A DNA stretch of 64,000 nt from Polytrichum commune (lineage: Eukaryota > Streptophyta > Polytrichopsida > Polytrichales > Polytrichaceae): assembly GCA_950295325.1 (NCBI GenBank), contig OX485805.1, forward strand, positions 12,992,501 through 13,056,500, given 5' to 3'. This document shows positions 32,026-43,979 of the stretch, one piece after another. The notes under the pieces were generated by a model that ran no database searches, had not been told where the DNA came from, and saw nothing but the letters and a program-made list of their open reading frames with translations. Both the position numbers and the translations under genes were made by a program. Every line of letters starts with the position of its first letter. Positions within the stretch are counted from its first letter, which is position 1.

Positions 32026-32849
32026 ACCCCCAACTTCCCAAACAACCCAATTGTGGTTGATGGATGATTTTCCTCCCCTACGTTAACCCCACCCAATTCG
32101 TTCACATGCATGAAAATAACTATAAACATCAAGCCGACGAGGAAATCTACCTGTAGATACATGGGTCGAGTAGTTTGTAGATGATTAGAATGTGTAAAAA
32201 AAATGTCAAAGTGGAAAGTGGTCATCTTTTTGTTGTGTTGTGAGCTCATGTGAGGATGTTGACTCCAATCAATATTTTTTCACTTAAATGCAAACTTTGC
32301 ATGAACATCATAGATGTTTATTTCGGTGAAAGTGATTTTTTTTTTATATTCATGTAAAAACGGCCTTTGTGCTCACACCGAACGTTTAATTTAACATTTA
32401 GATGCTCTTTAATTTTTAAGTAATCTTTGCATATTTGTGATTAGAAATATGGGACATTTTACACACATTAAATGAAGGTGGCTAACCTATTGTGGTCTGC
32501 ACATTTTTGTATGAGAATTTGTGGAGATGCTAAGATAGTAGGTTGTCCCCATCTAGTGGATCACACAAGCATTTTGCCCATTCCACATGTGAATTTCATT
32601 GGCCAAGGTCTTCTTCTTTTAGGGGGGGGGGATAAAACATGACATTTTCTTGTCCATTGCTTCCTTCAATTGTTGTAATCTTAAAATTCCAAATGGTTAT
32701 TCATGCCCACTTTACCCCTCAAAACAAATGATCTTCCATGTTTCAAGATCCTACAAATAAATCCTGAAACTTGTCCATGAAAATTCCACAACCAACATTG
32801 AGTGAAATGCACTCAAAACAACCCTTTCATAGGTTTGGGAAGTAAAGGG
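32026..32849 (-). mobile_element. TTAA-flanked CCC-ended element (copy 2, inverted relative to copy 1)
   Basis: Aligns along its length with the complement of 2014-2813 (for example the CGTTTAATTTAACATTTAGA and GAGAATTTGTGGAGATGCTA words). The ends CCCCCAACTTCCCAAAC and GTTTGGGAAGTAAAGGG are mutated versions of the copy-1 repeats. Flanks are TTAA on the left and TTGA on the right. Non-coding; a G10 run at 32622-32631 replaces a C-rich tract of copy 1. Confidence 0.6.
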
Positions 32850-32987
32850 TTGACATAGGTTCAAAGACCGCTATAAAGATAACCCCAATTCATTTGGAGA
32901 TTTGAAATTGTCTTGTAGTGGCAAGGATACGTGATTTGGTAGAGGATGTTGGAGTGAGTAGTGGTTAATGCATCTCAACAATAGTTG

Positions 32988-33409
32988 CCACGTCTCCCTC
33001 CAACTCCTACTCCAAAGTGCAATGAGGATCCTTGTAAAACACAAGTTGGAAGGGCCTTGGAACTATAGTAGTAGTCTCTACATACATAACATCACAATCT
33101 CAAAATGTAAATCAAGATTATAATGCATGTGTGTTAGCATCTTGGTATATGTATGTGCGCACTTTATCGTTTCACTTAGGTGAATGGCCGCCGCATTGTG
33201 GTACTCGAAAAAAATTCATGTTTGACCATGCAATTAAAATCCCCATCGGAGCTTTTTTTTGACGAAATGTTATGAAGAGAGGATTTTCTAGCATTGAAAG
33301 ATGTTTGACTTCAATAGATGCCTTCTATATTGTTACTCACATAAAATGTGAATGTCCCTCCGTTTCAATCCCTTAAGATTTACATCAACCATTGAGGAGG
33401 GAGACGTGG
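32988..33409. repeat. Pair of 14-bp inverted repeats about 420 bp apart
   Basis: CCACGTCTCCCTCC (32988-33001) and GGAGGGAGACGTGG (33396-33409). The interior is non-coding. Possibly the ends of an old MITE; flanks are not informative. Confidence 0.35.
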
Positions 33410-33900
33410 TGGGATATAGTGGTGATTGGTATGCATTCACTCCCTCTGCAACGATGTTAGAATCGGGTAAGCTACCAATTTTTTTTAATCCTTCTAACTT
33501 TTGCATATGCAACTAAAATAAGACATGCTTTGGTCTATTGAAATGCCCATTCAGTTGCTAAGAAACTCCGTTAAAACTTGTTAGATCTTACCACAACACA
33601 TGCAACCAACGCTTCAAGCAACGGTCTTACCACCATCAACTCGAACTTTTGAATAAAAATCACGAATGCACAAAAACACGATTCCACAGTTGTTTAGGTA
33701 CGGTACGTACACCAAAAGCATCCACCCCCTCCACAACAGTGTTAGTTTTGGATCATCTACCAGGAGAACTTCGAACCTTTCTAACTTTTGCATATGGAAT
33801 CCAAACACGACATATGGTGAAGCCTCGGTGTATAAATCTAGCAACGGACGGTAGGTGTAGGCGGTGCGTGATGAGTTTTGGGGCACCGTCAACCCTAAAT
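33360..33900. repeat. Two diverged direct copies of a 150-bp segment
   Basis: AACGATGTTAGAATCGG...CTTCTAACTTTTGCATATG (33450-33510) and ACAGTGTTAGTTTTGG...TTTCTAACTTTTGCATATG (33737-33795) share order and spacing. The frames over them (both strands) are non-coding shadows. Confidence 0.5.
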
Positions 33901-34319
33901 TTTCAAAATCACGACCACGAGTGTACTACGACAACCAAATTCGCATGGTTGCTTGATTCGGGTATGTACAAAAAGGAATTATTAACATGTTGTCCTTTGG
34001 GGTTTGGCAGCCTTTGGAGTAAAGCCGGGTTGTACCCCTTTCTTCCCACGTACCCCTGAAGCCATGGGAAGCCATTTTAACATATGACTTGTATATTGAA
34101 GGCCTTTATTGACCCCACCCAACCCCGTACTTGTGGCCTAACCCCGGGATAGTACCCCCGGCAAAGCAACTACCACACATGGGACCGAACTTCCCTTCCT
34201 TCCTTCCCGGCCCCCAAAACATGTGTTCAATAAACACCATGATGCTATCTAGCTATTAGCCCCGAACGGTACCTCATGAATCAATACCCCATACTTGAAG
34301 GTTTTCGAAAGTTGGTGTA
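33901..34319. other. Intergenic, C-rich stretch
   Basis: C-rich block with several CCCCG/CCCGG words at 34110-34230. No gene recognised. Confidence 0.4.
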
Positions 34320-34322
34320 TTA

Positions 34323-34807
34323 GGGCCAATGAGAGCCCGTGACCGTTACACTCTGAGCACTCTCATTGGTGGAAAAGGCGGAGCCGGTCCAAGTTCGCGT
34401 CACCCTACGCTTGAGGGACCGACGGAGTACGTGAGTGCACAATGGGTGTGGAGTCTACATGGATTCCTACGTGGCGTCCAATGGATTGTGGGTCATGGTC
34501 ACTTGGACTATTTTCAAAAACCACCTCTTGGACGTAGGCTTGACACAAAGCTGGGAGACCATGACACTCTGAATGTTCACAACTGTTGGTTTGTTGTATC
34601 TTATCATGCGTGAGAACCCGCTTGAATAGGAATTCGTTGAAATAGTATTTGGTTGAGGGCCCAGTCACATATGACTTCACACTACACTTGGAGGTCCGTG
34701 ACCACCCTACATGACTTTGGAGGTGATTTGGGACGGCTTTATGACACTTTCTTTTGGGCTCTCACAATTGAATGGTCATGGCTCTTGGCTCGTCTGCAAA
34801 GTGGCCC
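34323..34807 (-). mobile_element. PIF/Harbinger MITE, TTA duplication
   Basis: TTA (34320-34322), then GGGCCA and a shortened left end; the right end GGCTCGTCTGCAAAGTGGCCC is followed by TTA (34808-34810). The interior aligns with 61007-61458 and, in reverse, 26598-27060 (for example AAAAACCACCTCTTGGA, GGGAGACCATG.CACTC, TTTGGTTGAGGGCC). About 20 bp of the left inverted repeat are deleted. Confidence 0.85.
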
Positions 34808-35089
34808 TTAGTAACCTGAAAGGCACGGTACCTTGTTGTCAGATCTGTCCTCCTAGCCAAAAGTGTGGTGGCAAAAGACCTTTTGGAAATTTTTATTATA
34901 TAGCTTCACAATTTGTAATTTGTATACTAACATTAAGATCGACGTTTGTGTCTTCAATCAGAAATTGTGAAATTCATTTCCATGGGTTTCGTCACAGGAC
35001 ATCCCATGCCATATACTAAGTGAATCATTTAAGTGAGAGAGAGAGACATCGGGTTACCCTCAAGGAAATGTTTAGGGTTTAGTGTTAAG

Positions 35090-35556
35090 AGAAGAAAAGA
35101 AAAATGAATGCTAGTGAATTTGAGTCCATTGGCCCATCTTTGTTCGAAAGTTCTCTTGGTACAAGGGTGGCTTTACTCCCTACCTTTTGGTGAGTGGGCC
35201 ATATTTTAAAATATGGTTGTGCATGTGGATCTACTGTAGGGGGTAGCATTGGGTTTTGTTTGTTGTCTAATATTTGTTTGTTTAAGACTGAGTATGTGAG
35301 ATACTTTATGTTTATTTGGTGTATATTCTTCATGACTTTCTTGATTGCCGGTTTGGGGATTTGTAGGGCATTTGAGTGCTTCTATGCTAATGCTATGTAT
35401 AACGCCTCTTACCTTGCCAGTTATGATTTTCAGGAGCTCAACTTTCCACTCGTTTGCCTTTATGGTGACTATTAATGGGTTGTATTTATATGTTTTGGTT
35501 TGAATGGCTTGGTTCGTGAATCTATCATGTGTGCATGTGAATTCGATGATTTGCAT
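35090..35556 (-). mobile_element. LINE C-terminal coding remnant with SINE-like 3' tail
   Basis: The minus frame reads IIEFTCTHDRF, then KYNPLIVTIKANEWKVELLK and IITGKVRGVIHSISIEALK, the same signature as at 12034 and 44851. It is followed directly by a 3' tail (35205-35098) with GGCTTTACTCCCTACCTT and GTGAATTTGAGTCCATTGG on the plus strand, which matches the 3' end of the SINE at 42398-42650. Inactive fragment. Confidence 0.55.
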
Positions 35557-35639
35557 GGATAGGTCTAGTGTTGGTATGAATTGGTCTAGGTTGTGTAAGT
35601 GTGGCTCCTTTTATATATAAGATGTCCGGTCTTAGTTTG

Positions 35640-36030
35640 GCTAAACATCAAACAAAAATAAAATAAACATCAATGTTTTTCTTGCACATTGATGTGAATG
35701 GGAGTCCGTTCTTCCTTATATCGAGCATGTGTTACTATGCTTCAATGTTGGGTTGCTTCCTTCCTTTGAGGTCCCGTAATCCATTTTTAGGAAGGTCTCC
35801 CACTTATGGTGGGTCCACCAATGTTTTTGTTGTTGTCTAGTTTCCTTTTATTTAGGATTAGGTATGTGAGGTATTTTATGATGATTTGGTGTATGTGTTT
35901 CATGAGTTTTTATTTTTATTTTTAAATGAATCTCTTGTGGGGGTATTTTCAGGTTTTCTAGGGCTTTAATTTTGTTAGTTTTATCTTGGGTAATGGTGGC
36001 GGGAATCTATCGTGGCAATATGTGAATTTG
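35640..36030 (-). mobile_element. Second LINE C-terminal remnant and tail
   Basis: The minus strand starts with KFTYCHDRFP (36030-36000) and goes through decayed sequence to a 3' tail containing ACTCCCATTCACATCAATGT. This matches the tails at 1720-1890 and 45100-45220. It lies head-to-tail with the LINE remnant at 35090-35556. Confidence 0.5.
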
Positions 36031-36119
36031 ACCATTTGTATGGTGTGCAAGGGGTTTGGGGTTAGTGGGACAGGGCTATCATTAGGGTGCCCAATATACA
36101 CAAAATGTATGGACTTAAT

Positions 36120-36353
36120 CTAGCCATGCATGTGCATGTTGAGGTGGGACATGAGCATTGTAGTAACCACTCCAGGATTGTGCTTTCTTGAGGTTTGTAG
36201 TGTTATCTTGTATATATATGCTTGGAGGGTGCATGCTAGTTGGTGTATTGCTTTGGTACGGCGTGCTATGCGTAGTCCTTTATGTATGGGTGTGAATACG
36301 CGGAGAGTAGGTGTGGCCATGTGTCTAATGTATGGTTTGAGCACAATGTACAA
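36120..36353 (-). pseudogene. Possible LINE ORF fragment
   Basis: The minus frame has YIRHMATPTLRVFTPIHKGL, then RIARRTKAIHQLACTLQAYI and YKITLQ. It lies between the RNase H-like remnant (36877-37284) and the C-terminal remnant (36030) on the same strand, so it may be the stretch between these parts of one LINE. Not recognised independently. Confidence 0.3.
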
Positions 36354-36876
36354 GGTTGGCTAGAAGATGCGATTTCTATGGTTTCCCATGTATTGGATGT
36401 AGTGGGATTTCATGTTTGTGTGATTTGTGTGTCCGATATGCTCGGGGCAAACCAGAAGTGGTTTGAGAGTTTGTGGTCAATTTGGTCGTTCAAGACCCAT
36501 TTGTCTACATAAGTATATTTAGCTTTTGCAGCACTTGGTTTGTTCTTTTGGTGAAAATTATTGATGTATGTTTATAGATTTCAGAATTCTCCATTATATT
36601 ATCCCGTGGGGATACCATTAAGCCGGTATGGAATGGTGTGGGCTATGTGTATGTGGGGTGTGGGGGTAGGCTTGGTATGGGTAGTACCTTCGTCGGTTAG
36701 TTGATATGCAATTTCAATTCCTAGGATGCCAAGGTCTGATATGACTTTTTGGTATTGTCGAGAAGAAGTCTATGGGCGATGAAAGCAACTTCTAGCCTCT
36801 AGTGAGGCCACATCGCCTGTGCATTCTCGACCGTCGGATTTGACTGATGTAAGATCTCCACCGTTCCTGCCACCAC

Positions 36877-37284
36877 TCATCCACTGCTTATATTGTGGGT
36901 GGACCATACAATTTGGCGGACTATAGCCAATATAAGTAGTTTATTGGGGTGGTTGTGTTGGTGTGACATGTGTCTTGTGTGGTTATTGATGAGATATATT
37001 ATGTTGAGGTTGGATGTGAGTATGAATGTGTCACATTGATAAAATGATGTGTTGGTGAGGGCTATTAGCACATCATATGTTTGGTTGGTTGGGAAGTCTA
37101 TTGGCAATATAGATGCCTTCATGAGGGTTGTATACCAATGTTGGACTAACACCGTCTTTTTTAATACCATTTGGGAACCTGTAATAAGGAATTCACACCT
37201 TTTGAGATAAGTAGGGTATGGGTATTGGATGGTGTTTTTGTTTTCGATACCATTCGGGTCTATATACCATGCAATAACTTTCAT
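36877..37284 (-). pseudogene. LINE RNase H-like remnant
   Basis: The 135-codon minus frame ends with LNIIYLINNHTRHMSHQHNH, then PNKLLILAIVRQIVWSTHN. A closely similar peptide (CNLNSTYLINNHIRHPSPNT) is encoded at about 44745-44820 next to another LINE C-terminus. From memory this is the middle of a LINE-type RNase H domain (a strand, then a helix after it). Catalytic acidic residues cannot all be placed. Confidence 0.4.
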
Positions 37285-37565
37285 GCCTAGGTAGAATCAC
37301 CCTAGTATTAATATGGTTTAGAATGGCGTTGACCCAAATAATAACTTAAGTTCACAAAGATTCCCTCACCCTCACATACTTACCAAACATCAATATTTGA
37401 TTGGTATTACAATCTTCATACGCATGGGTAGGTTCTTTGAAACCATTATTGGTGTTGATTATTGATACAATGCATTCACTTATATACCGGTCTAACATTG
37501 ATGTATACCTCTAAGCCAACTATGTTGCCTACGCCATGGCCATCCAGTGGGATGAATGAGCCACC

Positions 37566-37844
37566 GTGTATACACATTGTTGGGGATTATATTTGAGGGT
37601 GCTCTTTTCCAAACCTGACATCAACAAACTTGATAAATTCCTTAGCAAATTAACACAAGAAATATGTAACAATCCTACAAACACAACAAATATCTTAACC
37701 TACCTCTATAGTAAGGACTTTGGCACCAACATCACATCCCTGTTACTAGACTATGTACATTGCATAGGCAAACAACTCATAACAACCCTCGATGATCTAG
37801 GTCAATTAGGAACAATCAAATTGGTATTTGTGTTAGGCTCATAA
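37566..37844 (+). pseudogene. Possible LINE ORF2 internal fragment
   Basis: The 92-codon frame reads DINKLDKFLSKLTQEICNNP, then SKDFGTNITSLLLDYVHCIG and KQLITTLDDLGQLGTI. It looks protein-coding in origin. I tentatively place it in the region between reverse transcriptase and RNase H of the same LINE family, but in opposite orientation to its neighbours. Low certainty. Confidence 0.3.
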
Positions 37845-38726
37845 ATCTATGTTGAGATTACATAAGATTCAAGAAATGTTAATTATGTGCTCAAAATTTG
37901 GACATTATTCCAAGCTCAATTGCTAATACAAATGGGAGGATATGTTCGACCAATTAGAGTGAAACATAATCTTCACTTTGACCTCATGTAGCTTCTTCAT
38001 CTCAACCTAGTTGAGTCTAAGTCTTGAAATGACAGTGTATGCATGATTTGCAATTACTAATTGGATCAGACAACTGCTTATCCAATTCAACTGTCAATTT
38101 TCTATGGAGTTGGAAGTGCCCACAATACATCACCAATATATGAGTCCTAAGCAACTATCATTTATCATTGTGAAATTATCCTCCATCACCAAAACATCAA
38201 CATTTCTACTGTGAAAGTATAATTGTAAATTTCTTTCACTAATGCAAGATAATTGCCTAGGATTCATACGTTGGTAACATGGCAGTGATACGGCCACATA
38301 CCTTGCTAGATGGAATTTCTAGTTTATGTCTGTAATTTTGTATATATGGCCTCACAACTAAGGTATGTGGGTGTTATTCAACACGTTTTTCATGTTTTTG
38401 AATTTCTACTGATTAGATTCTACAAAATGAAACTTTTGTCGCATGAGAGAATCTACAATGAAACATCTTTAAAAATTGATTGAATTAGACCTCCTTGTAT
38501 TCACGTATGTTAAGTTGGAAGTGGATTTTTATTGATTCTTTAATTGAATACACAAATCCTCCCCACTGTGATCATTATTGAGTGTGAAGCAGTTAATAAA
38601 AGTTGAAGACACAATCCAATCCCTTTAAAACATGAAGCTTAACGGCGTTTGAAGACCACACACCGGTCAAAAATAAGTCTATGATTACGAAACATAACCA
38701 AATCAGTGTATGGGAAATTTTTTGGG
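37845..38726. other. Intergenic, no gene recognised
   Basis: AT-rich sequence without element ends or domains. CACAACTAAGGTATGTGGGTGT near 38351 resembles words in other intergenic parts of the window (for example 54990). Confidence 0.35.
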
Positions 38727-39420
38727 CTTAATTAGACAAGATCCTAGTGTTGTCAAGTCCAACCCATTATATGAATCTTATTTGGGACACCGGTGTCCCA
38801 AATAAATCGGGTCCTCCTTGACAATTTTTTTTTTGTGGTCGTAAGTGATATAAACACCAACTTTGAACATCAGAGCGTGTACATGACGTCAACAACATCT
38901 CAACGATGTTTTGATCACCTTCAACTAACCATTTTTGACGCGACACATGCTTTAGGATTTAACCGGTGTATTACGAAACACCAGTGTACCATAACGTTTC
39001 ATATGTTGACATTTTTCCACAAATTCCTCTATTGATTTGAGGTGTAGATAGAAACTCTGGTCCCTTTTTAGCAAGGGGCCGGCGTGAATAAAGTGTCCGT
39101 TCGTAATGTCAATGACCTGATGCCCACTGGACAAGGGGACATTGGGACAATACTACTCTCCCCTTTCGAGGATGGGCACTATAGTGACACACCATACTAG
39201 TTCCTAGCTAGCCACTAGTGCCTTGAAGATACCGGACATGGTATCCCCCCAAAGGGCTTTGAGGTACCCATACAACAAGGTCCAAGGACCCCCCACCATA
39301 GCTGGGTGGACTAAGGTGGTGATTTGAGGTGTATCTAGATTCTTCTACAACGATCAATCGGTTATCTCTCAAACTCAACCGGTTCATCCGTAAACTAGCG
39401 GCCAGCTCTCCCCCCTTCAT
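38727..39420. repeat. AACCGG-containing dispersed repeat, interrupted copy
   Basis: The left part (AAGATCCTAGTGTTGTCAAG, then TCCAACCCA) and right part (CAATCGGTTATCTCTCAAAC, CAACCGGTTCAT, GCTCTCCCC) match 58588-58800 in the same order but with a longer interior. The repeat family is unknown. Confidence 0.4.
38778..38805. repeat. Perfect 28-bp palindrome
   Basis: The arm TTATTTGGGACACC is mirrored exactly, with an ACACCGGTGT centre. Lies inside the AACCGG-type repeat. Confidence 0.9.
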
Positions 39421-40182
39421 TAAACCGAATAACACCTGCATACCTTATGCTTTCTCACAGCAATAATGACTCCCACCTGACATTGCGGGGTCATAAAGGT
39501 AAGAAGCGAAGCTTTACCCATTGAAAGCCCAAGTTTTGTTGCAGGGAAAGGCACATTCGAACGACAACTTCAACATTGAAAACCTTATTTGCAATTGGGG
39601 TTGTTTGATGTACATAGTATTTTAAGCTTGTGTGTCAAAGTGTTCGGATTCTCTGATGGGGCTCTAAACCCCATAAACATATAATGCACACAGAATTGAA
39701 TGCCCATTGCCACCGACGACTTCATACTAAGCCCCCCATTGGGTTGGTCGCCATTTAATCATTTTGAAGCCTCGGAGACCGAGCCCGGTGACTTAGAGCC
39801 CACAGGCAACAAGACGCCTGCAGCCAATCGGGACGTGTCCCATGGGCTCTCGACAAATCCAAGGCCACCTCCTCGATCGTGTCCGGTCCAATCACAACGG
39901 CTATCGCTTCAATGCCACATATATATATTGTGCATACTATACATGTTTCTTTGGGTTGACGTCCATGTCACTCATGTGCTGTGCATGGAGGGTGTGTGGT
40001 TGTGGGCAGACCACATTCAAGCCTTCCACTCATAGAGCCTCATCTTACGGTCTACGGAACTGCTCAGATAGCCCGCTATGGGTCCATTTTTCTAAGGCTT
40101 TATGCATCGGGAAACATTTGTGAGGGAGGTGTTGTGTGTAGAAGAGGGGGAGCGAAGCGTTCATGTTGGTGTTGGTCTTTCC
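39421..40182. other. Intergenic, partly GC-rich
   Basis: GC-rich segment at 39740-39910. Frames on the plus strand here show no domain and differ between overlapping phases. No gene assigned. Confidence 0.35.
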
Positions 40183-40400
40183 TTACTCGTCAGATGTGGA
40201 GGTGTGGGTGTATATGTGGATTGAATGTGTTCTTGTCAATTGTTGTTGAGGGGTCATGGCTCCGACATTTGCAAGGCCGTCGACCATATTGTTACCCTTG
40301 GTGTTGGTGTGAGAGTGTACTTTGTGGATGTATCTGAGGTGGGCTTGGAATCTAAGTAGATTGATCTCAAGAAGAAGTTTATGATCAAGATGATGGAGAC
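40183..40400 (-). pseudogene. LINE RNase H C-terminal fragment
   Basis: The minus frame reads LLLEINLLRFQAHLRYIHKV, then HSHTNTKGNNMVDGLANVGA. The pattern H.V.sHt...GN...D.LAn.GA is the C-terminal motif of RNase H domains of LINEs (GN..aD.lA..ga), with the final catalytic Asp in place. Its upstream side abuts a G21 run. No reverse transcriptase nearby. Confidence 0.6.
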
Positions 40401-40403
40401 CTT

Positions 40404-40424
40404 GGGGGGGGGGGGGGGGGGGGG
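40404..40424. repeat. G21 homopolymer
   Basis: Longest of at least twelve G or C runs of 10 or more in the window. Confidence 0.95.
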
Positions 40425-42397
40425 ACTGGCAAAAGTCGTAGAAACAACGTGTGATTAAAAAAATAAGGTCTAATATATTCATTGTAAATAAATTTTGCAA
40501 AAGTGTACATATAATATAGGGGGTCTTTAAATAACGAAACATGCTTACATGTAAAATACCATCGCATGTAATGGCGTACATGTAGAATAGCGTGGACATA
40601 ATTGCTAGGGGTAGCGGGTCTAGGGTAAGGTCTGTGCTAGTGGATGAAAAGAGGTAATTTTTTGTTGTAAGAAGAGAAATGTCCTTCATGAAAAAAATGG
40701 TTCTTACATAACCAAAAAAAAATGGGGTCTAAGAAACAAGATGCGGTTTAATAAAAGAATGGACAACAATTGGGCTCTGAGAAAGAAAAAAATGAGGTTT
40801 ATTAAAAATAAAACTGGTTACTTGGGGTATAAGGAAAAAATGGTAGTATAAGTAAAATAAGGTTTAAAAAAATGATTCCCCAAAAATTTATAATGATTGA
40901 TAGGATGTATTAAAATACAAGCATTTTCCTTTATTTTGAAAAATACCATACCTTATAATCTTTTCTACAAGGTAAATAGCCCCTCGATAAATAGGTCTTG
41001 ACCGCACGTGTATGCAAAATATAAGGGGGAGTGAACCCCTTGAGATAGACACTAGGTTGTATGTGAAAATCCATGAATTAGATGTGGGTGCAACCATAAG
41101 GTGGCTTTGTAGATGGCCATGAGTTCAATTCTTAGCATGTCTTGTCTTCATGGTAGGTGCAACTTCGCAAGATGTGTTTGGCGTCATAAAAAAGGGAGGG
41201 TAGCCATTGTATCCAGTCTTGGTTTGAGTCTTCCCTTCTACAATCCATTCATTGGTGTTTAGACCTCATTGCATAGAGAATTTTAAAGGCAAGTTGTTTG
41301 GAAAGTTTGGCAACACGATGGAGGGTGAGGTATGTGCATATGAGCGAGAGCCCCCTCTCCTGCCATCCAACCTCACATACACACCGTTTTAACCCCTCAA
41401 GGCTGAAGCGAAGGTATTTGTCCAAACAAACACCTCTACGTACATATACATTTACGTTGTAATCTTAAGATGTTGGACATGTGGATTGCTACAAATTTGT
41501 TTGGACGATACTAAGTTTACAAAGATATCACTTTTATGGTCAAATTCACCATAAGACATACCCTCTTTTTTTTTTGATAAAATGTTAGATTGAAGTAAAT
41601 AATTTTATACAATTTGGGGGATTTGGGGGATATTATTCTATGTGGTCTTTAGGGTTCAAGGTCTCCAATGTTGATTCCGGTGTCAAATCATCTCTTGAAA
41701 AATCATGTGGTTAAAATAGAGATGGAATGAATACGCAAAATTCTCAAGACAACCATTTGCGCAACACACTAAATTATAATGGTCATAGTGTGCAACTGTC
41801 CATGGCATATATGCGAAATGGCATTTCCCATGACTTCAACAATGCCAATATGGAAAGAAAGAAAAAATAATTTGCAAGAGTAGGAAGAAAATTGCCAAAA
41901 TGGTCATAAGGGTCAAGCTTTTTCGAATAGGTCTTTGTCTAGAGAATTCATGAATGTACTAAATTCCTTGTTTTCATAGCACGTGTACATATGTTAACAA
42001 ATCATACAATTGTATGTACGATCTTACCTTATGTTTACAATTACTTGGTATTTCTATGCATGCGATTTCCACAATGACCCTTAAAGTTTCTTCATTACAA
42101 AATTACTATATGGGGAAAAGTAAGAAGGTTCTCACGGTGATTGAGTTACCAACTTCAACTGTGTTATGAAACTTACGTTTTTTTGGTCAATCTATCAATT
42201 TGAAAGCCAAATGATTTCAAACTCTATTAGAGTTATGGTTTCTTCTTAAACATATTATGTTATGTTATGTCATGTTATGTCAAGGATAAAATAAGAAACT
42301 CGTATGTGACATCGTTGATCAAAATTTGAGTTTGTATTTATGGCCAAGGGCACTCATTTAATGGATATGAAGCTATATAATAAAGAAAATAACCAAA
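40425..42397. other. Intergenic, no gene recognised
   Basis: AT-rich, with A-rich low-complexity sequence at 40690-40880 and a short ATGTTATGTTATGT repeat at 42250-42280. No element ends or domains. Confidence 0.4.
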
Positions 42398-42650
42398 TAA
42401 ATGAATAACCAACGTCGGGCAATCCGACGTGAATTTTAGTCCATTGACCCTAACCTGCTCAAGAGACCTCGTGGTGTAGGGTGGGGTTTACTGCCTACCT
42501 TGCGGTGGGTGGCCTCTTGGCTTCTTACCTACCAAGCTAGTTTTCCCGTCAAGTAGAGAGAAGATTTCACAGTGGGAATCAAACCGCCAACCACTCCTTT
42601 CATAAACGAGTACTTCTCCACTATCACTCAGCAGTTTAGCATCATCTCGG
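42398..42650 (-). mobile_element. SINE with LINE-like 3' end (copy 3, longest)
   Basis: On the minus strand a head with TGATAGTGGAG (box A-like, 42627-42617) and GGTTTGATTCC (box B-like, 42585-42575) is followed by GTGAAATC.TCTCTCTACTTGAC and then by about 130 bp matching the tail after the LINE remnant at 35090-35205. A small stem CGTCGG...CCGACG sits near the 3' end (42413-42429). A tRNA-derived head plus a LINE tail is the standard architecture of LINE-mobilised SINEs. Confidence 0.6.
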
Positions 42651-43979
42651 ACCAATATTCAAGAACATCAAGGCATTCAATTGATTTGAGAAGTTCATTG
42701 GAGAATGAACATGTAGAGAAGATACCGTTTGAGATGATTCAAAAAGTAAATAATAAAGCTCAAATATACCTTTTATGCATAGAAAGGCCCGATCCGGGCC
42801 TTCGGACACTCAAGGGTTAAGGCTTAACGAGAGGGAAGATAGCTAGGGCTAGTGTCGGTGCCTCCTTTTCTGCCAAATCCACCAACACTTACTAATTTAC
42901 TCCTTCGATTTCCCGTCTTGTACCCATTTGTAACGGCTATGGAGGTAGGTACTTGGACCGGGCACGCGACTTTGGATCATTGGGTTTCCGTGTGGCCAAA
43001 GCTTTTCATGCTTGAAAGTGAGGATAGTGTAGTAATAAGGACACCCATGATCCACATCAATCTCCTCCTTCATCGTATGGTTACCATGTTCCCCAAACGC
43101 AACTTTGATTGGCAAATGACGTGAAACTACAACACATTTCTCGTTTCTTATTGAAAGGGGTTGATTAACCATTGCGTCCAAGTTTGTTCACATATTAATA
43201 ATAGCTTATGGTGGACCACACTAGTAGTGTGGCGTGATGTACACAAACTTAAGCATGGGTGAGCCTTTTGATGTGGACTATGTATTCATGTGTGGATGGC
43301 ATGACTTTTGCCAAATGCTCATGGATCTAGTATTACCAATGCCCAAAGTGTGCCCACTCGACCAAGGACTTTCCCAACCGTTGTGGTTGTTGTCCTTAGT
43401 GGAAGGAACAAGGTGCTATGCATGTAAGGCTCTACACAATGAATTAATTGATGATTGGTTGAAATTATTATATTGTAACATAAGAGTCCAAAACATGTTA
43501 CAAAAATGTTATGGTTAATCCAAATATATGTTACATTCCTCCCCAACAAAAAAGAACTAAATAAACACAACCCAAACTACAATCATCAAACACTCCACAC
43601 GACAAAATTAAAAACTCTAACAGAAGTCTACTAAGTCACATACTCATATTGTTCCTCACCCCTCACATACCCAACAATACTCACACATTGCAACTCCTCA
43701 CATAATCGAGACATAATTCATGACTCAGTTGGACTAGCACAATTGATAATCAACTTTAAGTGTTTGCTTAATCAATACACTCACACCAAACATATTTGAT
43801 TTGTAGAGTGTTTTCGTCACAATCAACCACGTACAAGGCACCCCTCTACAATACAAAGATTTATTTTTTTAAAGTCAAGACAAGCCACCCCAAAATACAT
43901 CGTTGTAGCCATCAACTACACCACACAACCTCTACCCAAATAACTACATAATACTCACAACTTTAACTTTAGTTTGCAT
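42651..43979. other. Intergenic, no gene recognised
   Basis: Frames on both strands at 42850-43570 are mutual shadows without domains. Sequence near 43860-43980 could be part of the LINE remnant that follows. Confidence 0.4.

Noticed and set aside
33614..34059. Overlapping plus and minus frames of about 90-136 codons
   Set aside because: They cover a diverged direct duplication and show no domain.
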